Assembly (NCBI GenBank): GCA_021820485.1
Contig: JAKADO010000010.1
Span: forward strand, 1 to 51,795
Direction of reading: 5' to 3'
DNA from: Bacillota bacterium
GTDB lineage: Bacteria > Bacillota > Sulfobacillia > Sulfobacillales > Sulfobacillaceae
Length of the DNA stretch: 51,795 bases
Shown here: positions 50,747 to 51,795 of the stretch, in pieces
Position numbering within the stretch: position 1 is the stretch's first letter
Layout of the letters: every line of letters starts with the position of its first letter
The notes under the pieces: generated by a model
Told to the model about the DNA's origin: nothing
The model's database searches: none
What the model saw: only the letters and a program-made list of their open reading frames with translations
Program-made: the position numbers and the translations under genes

Positions 50747-51795
50747 TTAGATGTGTATCGCATGTCCATCCACTGCCAGCGCCGCCTCGTGCAGCACTTC
50801 CGAGACGGTCGGGTGGGCATGGACGCTTTCAGCCACTTCCCATGCAGTAGCTTCCAAGAACCTGGCCAAGGCCATCTCATTGATGTAATCCGACGCGTGC
50901 GGACCTACGATGTGGGCCCCTAACAATGCATCGGTCTTTTTGTCAGCGACCAGTTTTACAATGCCTTCTGCTTCTCCTAAAATCAGCGACTTGCCGTTGG
51001 CTTTGAACGGAAATACACCCACCTTGACTGCATGGCCGCGCGCTTCCGCTTCCTTGGCTGTCAACCCTACAGACGCCACCTCTGGGCGCGAGTATGTCAC
51101 ACGCGGAACCCGCGTGGGGTCCAGCAACTCCGGATCGCGACCAGCAATGGTCTCTACGGCGATCATGCCCTCGTGCGATGCCACGTGCGCCAGAAGATAC
51201 CCACCAATCACATCACCGATGGCGTACACATGCGGTACATTGGTGCGGTAATGATCGTCGACCACGACAAACCCACGGTCAACTTTGACTCCCACCGTCT
51301 CCAGCCCAATGTTCTCGGTGATGGCCTTTCGGCCTACCGCCACCAACAGGACCTCGCCCGTGACGGAGCCTTCCTTGCCGTCCGGTCCTGTCACGCTGGC
51401 GGTGATGCCTTTGGCGCTCTTCTTGACGCTCTTCAAGTCAAACTTTGTGCCGGCCATGATCTTAATCCCGCGACGGGTCAACATCTTGGCCAATTCGTTG
51501 GCCACTTCCTCATCGTCCTGCGGCAGGATGTGCGGCAACATTTCGATCAAGGTAACCTTGGAACCAAAGTCATTATACATGGAGGCAAACTCTACGCCGA
51601 TGGCGCCGCCTCCCAATATCACGATGGATTCGGGAATGTCGGTCTTCTCCAGGATGTGGTCGGAACTGAGAACCTGCTTTCCATCGAAGGGCAAGTCAGG
51701 CAGTTCGCGCGGAATCGAGCCGGTAGCCAGCACAATGTCCTTGGCGGTCAGCGTGGTCTTCTCTGAACCTGACGCCACTTCCACGTGGTTGGCGT
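50747..51795 (-). CDS. lpdA: Dihydrolipoamide dehydrogenase, E3 (cut by window edge)
   Basis: The last 349 or so residues of the gene are present; the start lies beyond 51795, so the FAD G-x-G-x-x-G and redox C-x4-C are not in view. Visible are L-A-T-G-S, the NAD site G-G-G-A-I-G-V-E-F, the FAD contact I-G-D-V and the C-terminal active H-x4-E (H-A-H-P-T-V-S-E). It re-oxidises dihydrolipoamide for the complex encoded downstream. It is the upstream gene of the visible operon; the promoter must be further right. Confidence 0.95.
   Translation of the reverse strand, partial: ANHVEVASGSEKTTLTAKDIVLATGSIPRELPDLPFDGKQVLSSDHILEKTDIPESIVILGGGAIGVEFASMYNDFGSKVTLIEMLPHILPQDDEEVANELAKMLTRRGIKIMAGTKFDLKSVKKSAKGITASVTGPDGKEGSVTGEVLLVAVGRKAITENIGLETVGVKVDRGFVVVDDHYRTNVPHVYAIGDVIGGYLLAHVASHEGMIAVETIAGRDPELLDPTRVPRVTYSRPEVASVGLTAKEAEARGHAVKVGVFPFKANGKSLILGEAEGIVKLVADKKTDALLGAHIVGPHASDYINEMALARFLEATAWEVAESVHAHPTVSEVLHEAALAVDGHAIHI

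Noticed and set aside
1-51795. CRISPR arrays, tRNA and rRNA genes, intact insertion sequences
   Set aside because: No regularly spaced repeats, cloverleaf-like sequences, rRNA signatures or transposase motifs were seen on reading both strands.

Overview
The window (51,795 bp, GC-rich) reads as chromosomal DNA of a thermophilic, probably acidophilic Gram-positive bacterium of the Firmicutes; a Sulfobacillus-like genome fits best. This is inference. It rests on strong GGAGG ribosome-binding sites, frequent GTG/TTG starts, no outer-membrane genes, a pyruvoyl arginine decarboxylase-SpeE-SpeB polyamine operon, histidine/kynurenine/peptide catabolism and a VIT-type metal transporter. No rRNA, tRNA, CRISPR array, intact insertion sequence or prophage was recognised.

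Left end (1-4.6 kb) is an accessory, decaying region. It has an intact AbrB-like antitoxin/Doc toxin pair with a palindromic operator, a small membrane protein and an alpha/beta hydrolase. These are interspersed with a frameshifted Nudix gene, scraps of another toxin-antitoxin-like pair, a decayed AlkZ-type glycosylase gene and one ORF of unknown status.

4.6-24.8 kb is mostly minus-strand housekeeping and peptide metabolism: a lipoprotein, M1 aminopeptidase, type-B carboxylesterase, a MacAB-like ABC system, M17 aminopeptidase with a clear terminator, and kynureninase on the plus strand. Next comes a probable operon M24 peptidase-bcp-nth-pseudoreceiver-patatin, then mug with a cysteine-free thioredoxin-reductase-like flavoprotein and a membrane protein, then fabH.

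24.9-34.6 kb holds a J-domain membrane protein, a secreted cytochrome c with a Tat-exported metallophosphoesterase, a response regulator whose 3' end overlaps that of a convergent histidine kinase, urocanase (hutU), a nitrilase, a TusA-like protein, and an unusual fusion of a nitrilase-like and an amidohydrolase-like domain in which key catalytic residues are missing.

34.6-42.7 kb has a stand-alone PLMP-HNH protein (IshB-like architecture) converging on a Ycf46-like AAA ATPase. The next minus-strand operon is pdaD-speE-speB-argS-AAA, behind an exact TATAAT promoter, and its ArgRS lacks the HIGH signature. A class A penicillin-binding protein follows.

42.7-51.8 kb has a cytochrome b561/sulfite-oxidase-fold molybdoenzyme, a VIT transporter, and a large minus-strand operon for a branched-chain-type 2-oxoacid dehydrogenase: lpd (cut by the window edge), two tandem E1-alpha genes, E1-beta, E2, lipA and lipB. 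The complex, its lipoyl-making enzymes and FabH could together supply branched or omega-alicyclic fatty-acid primers. Across the window, candidate promoters repeatedly pair a TTGCCN -35 with a spacer of 16-18 bases, and several convergent genes overlap at their stop codons or tails.
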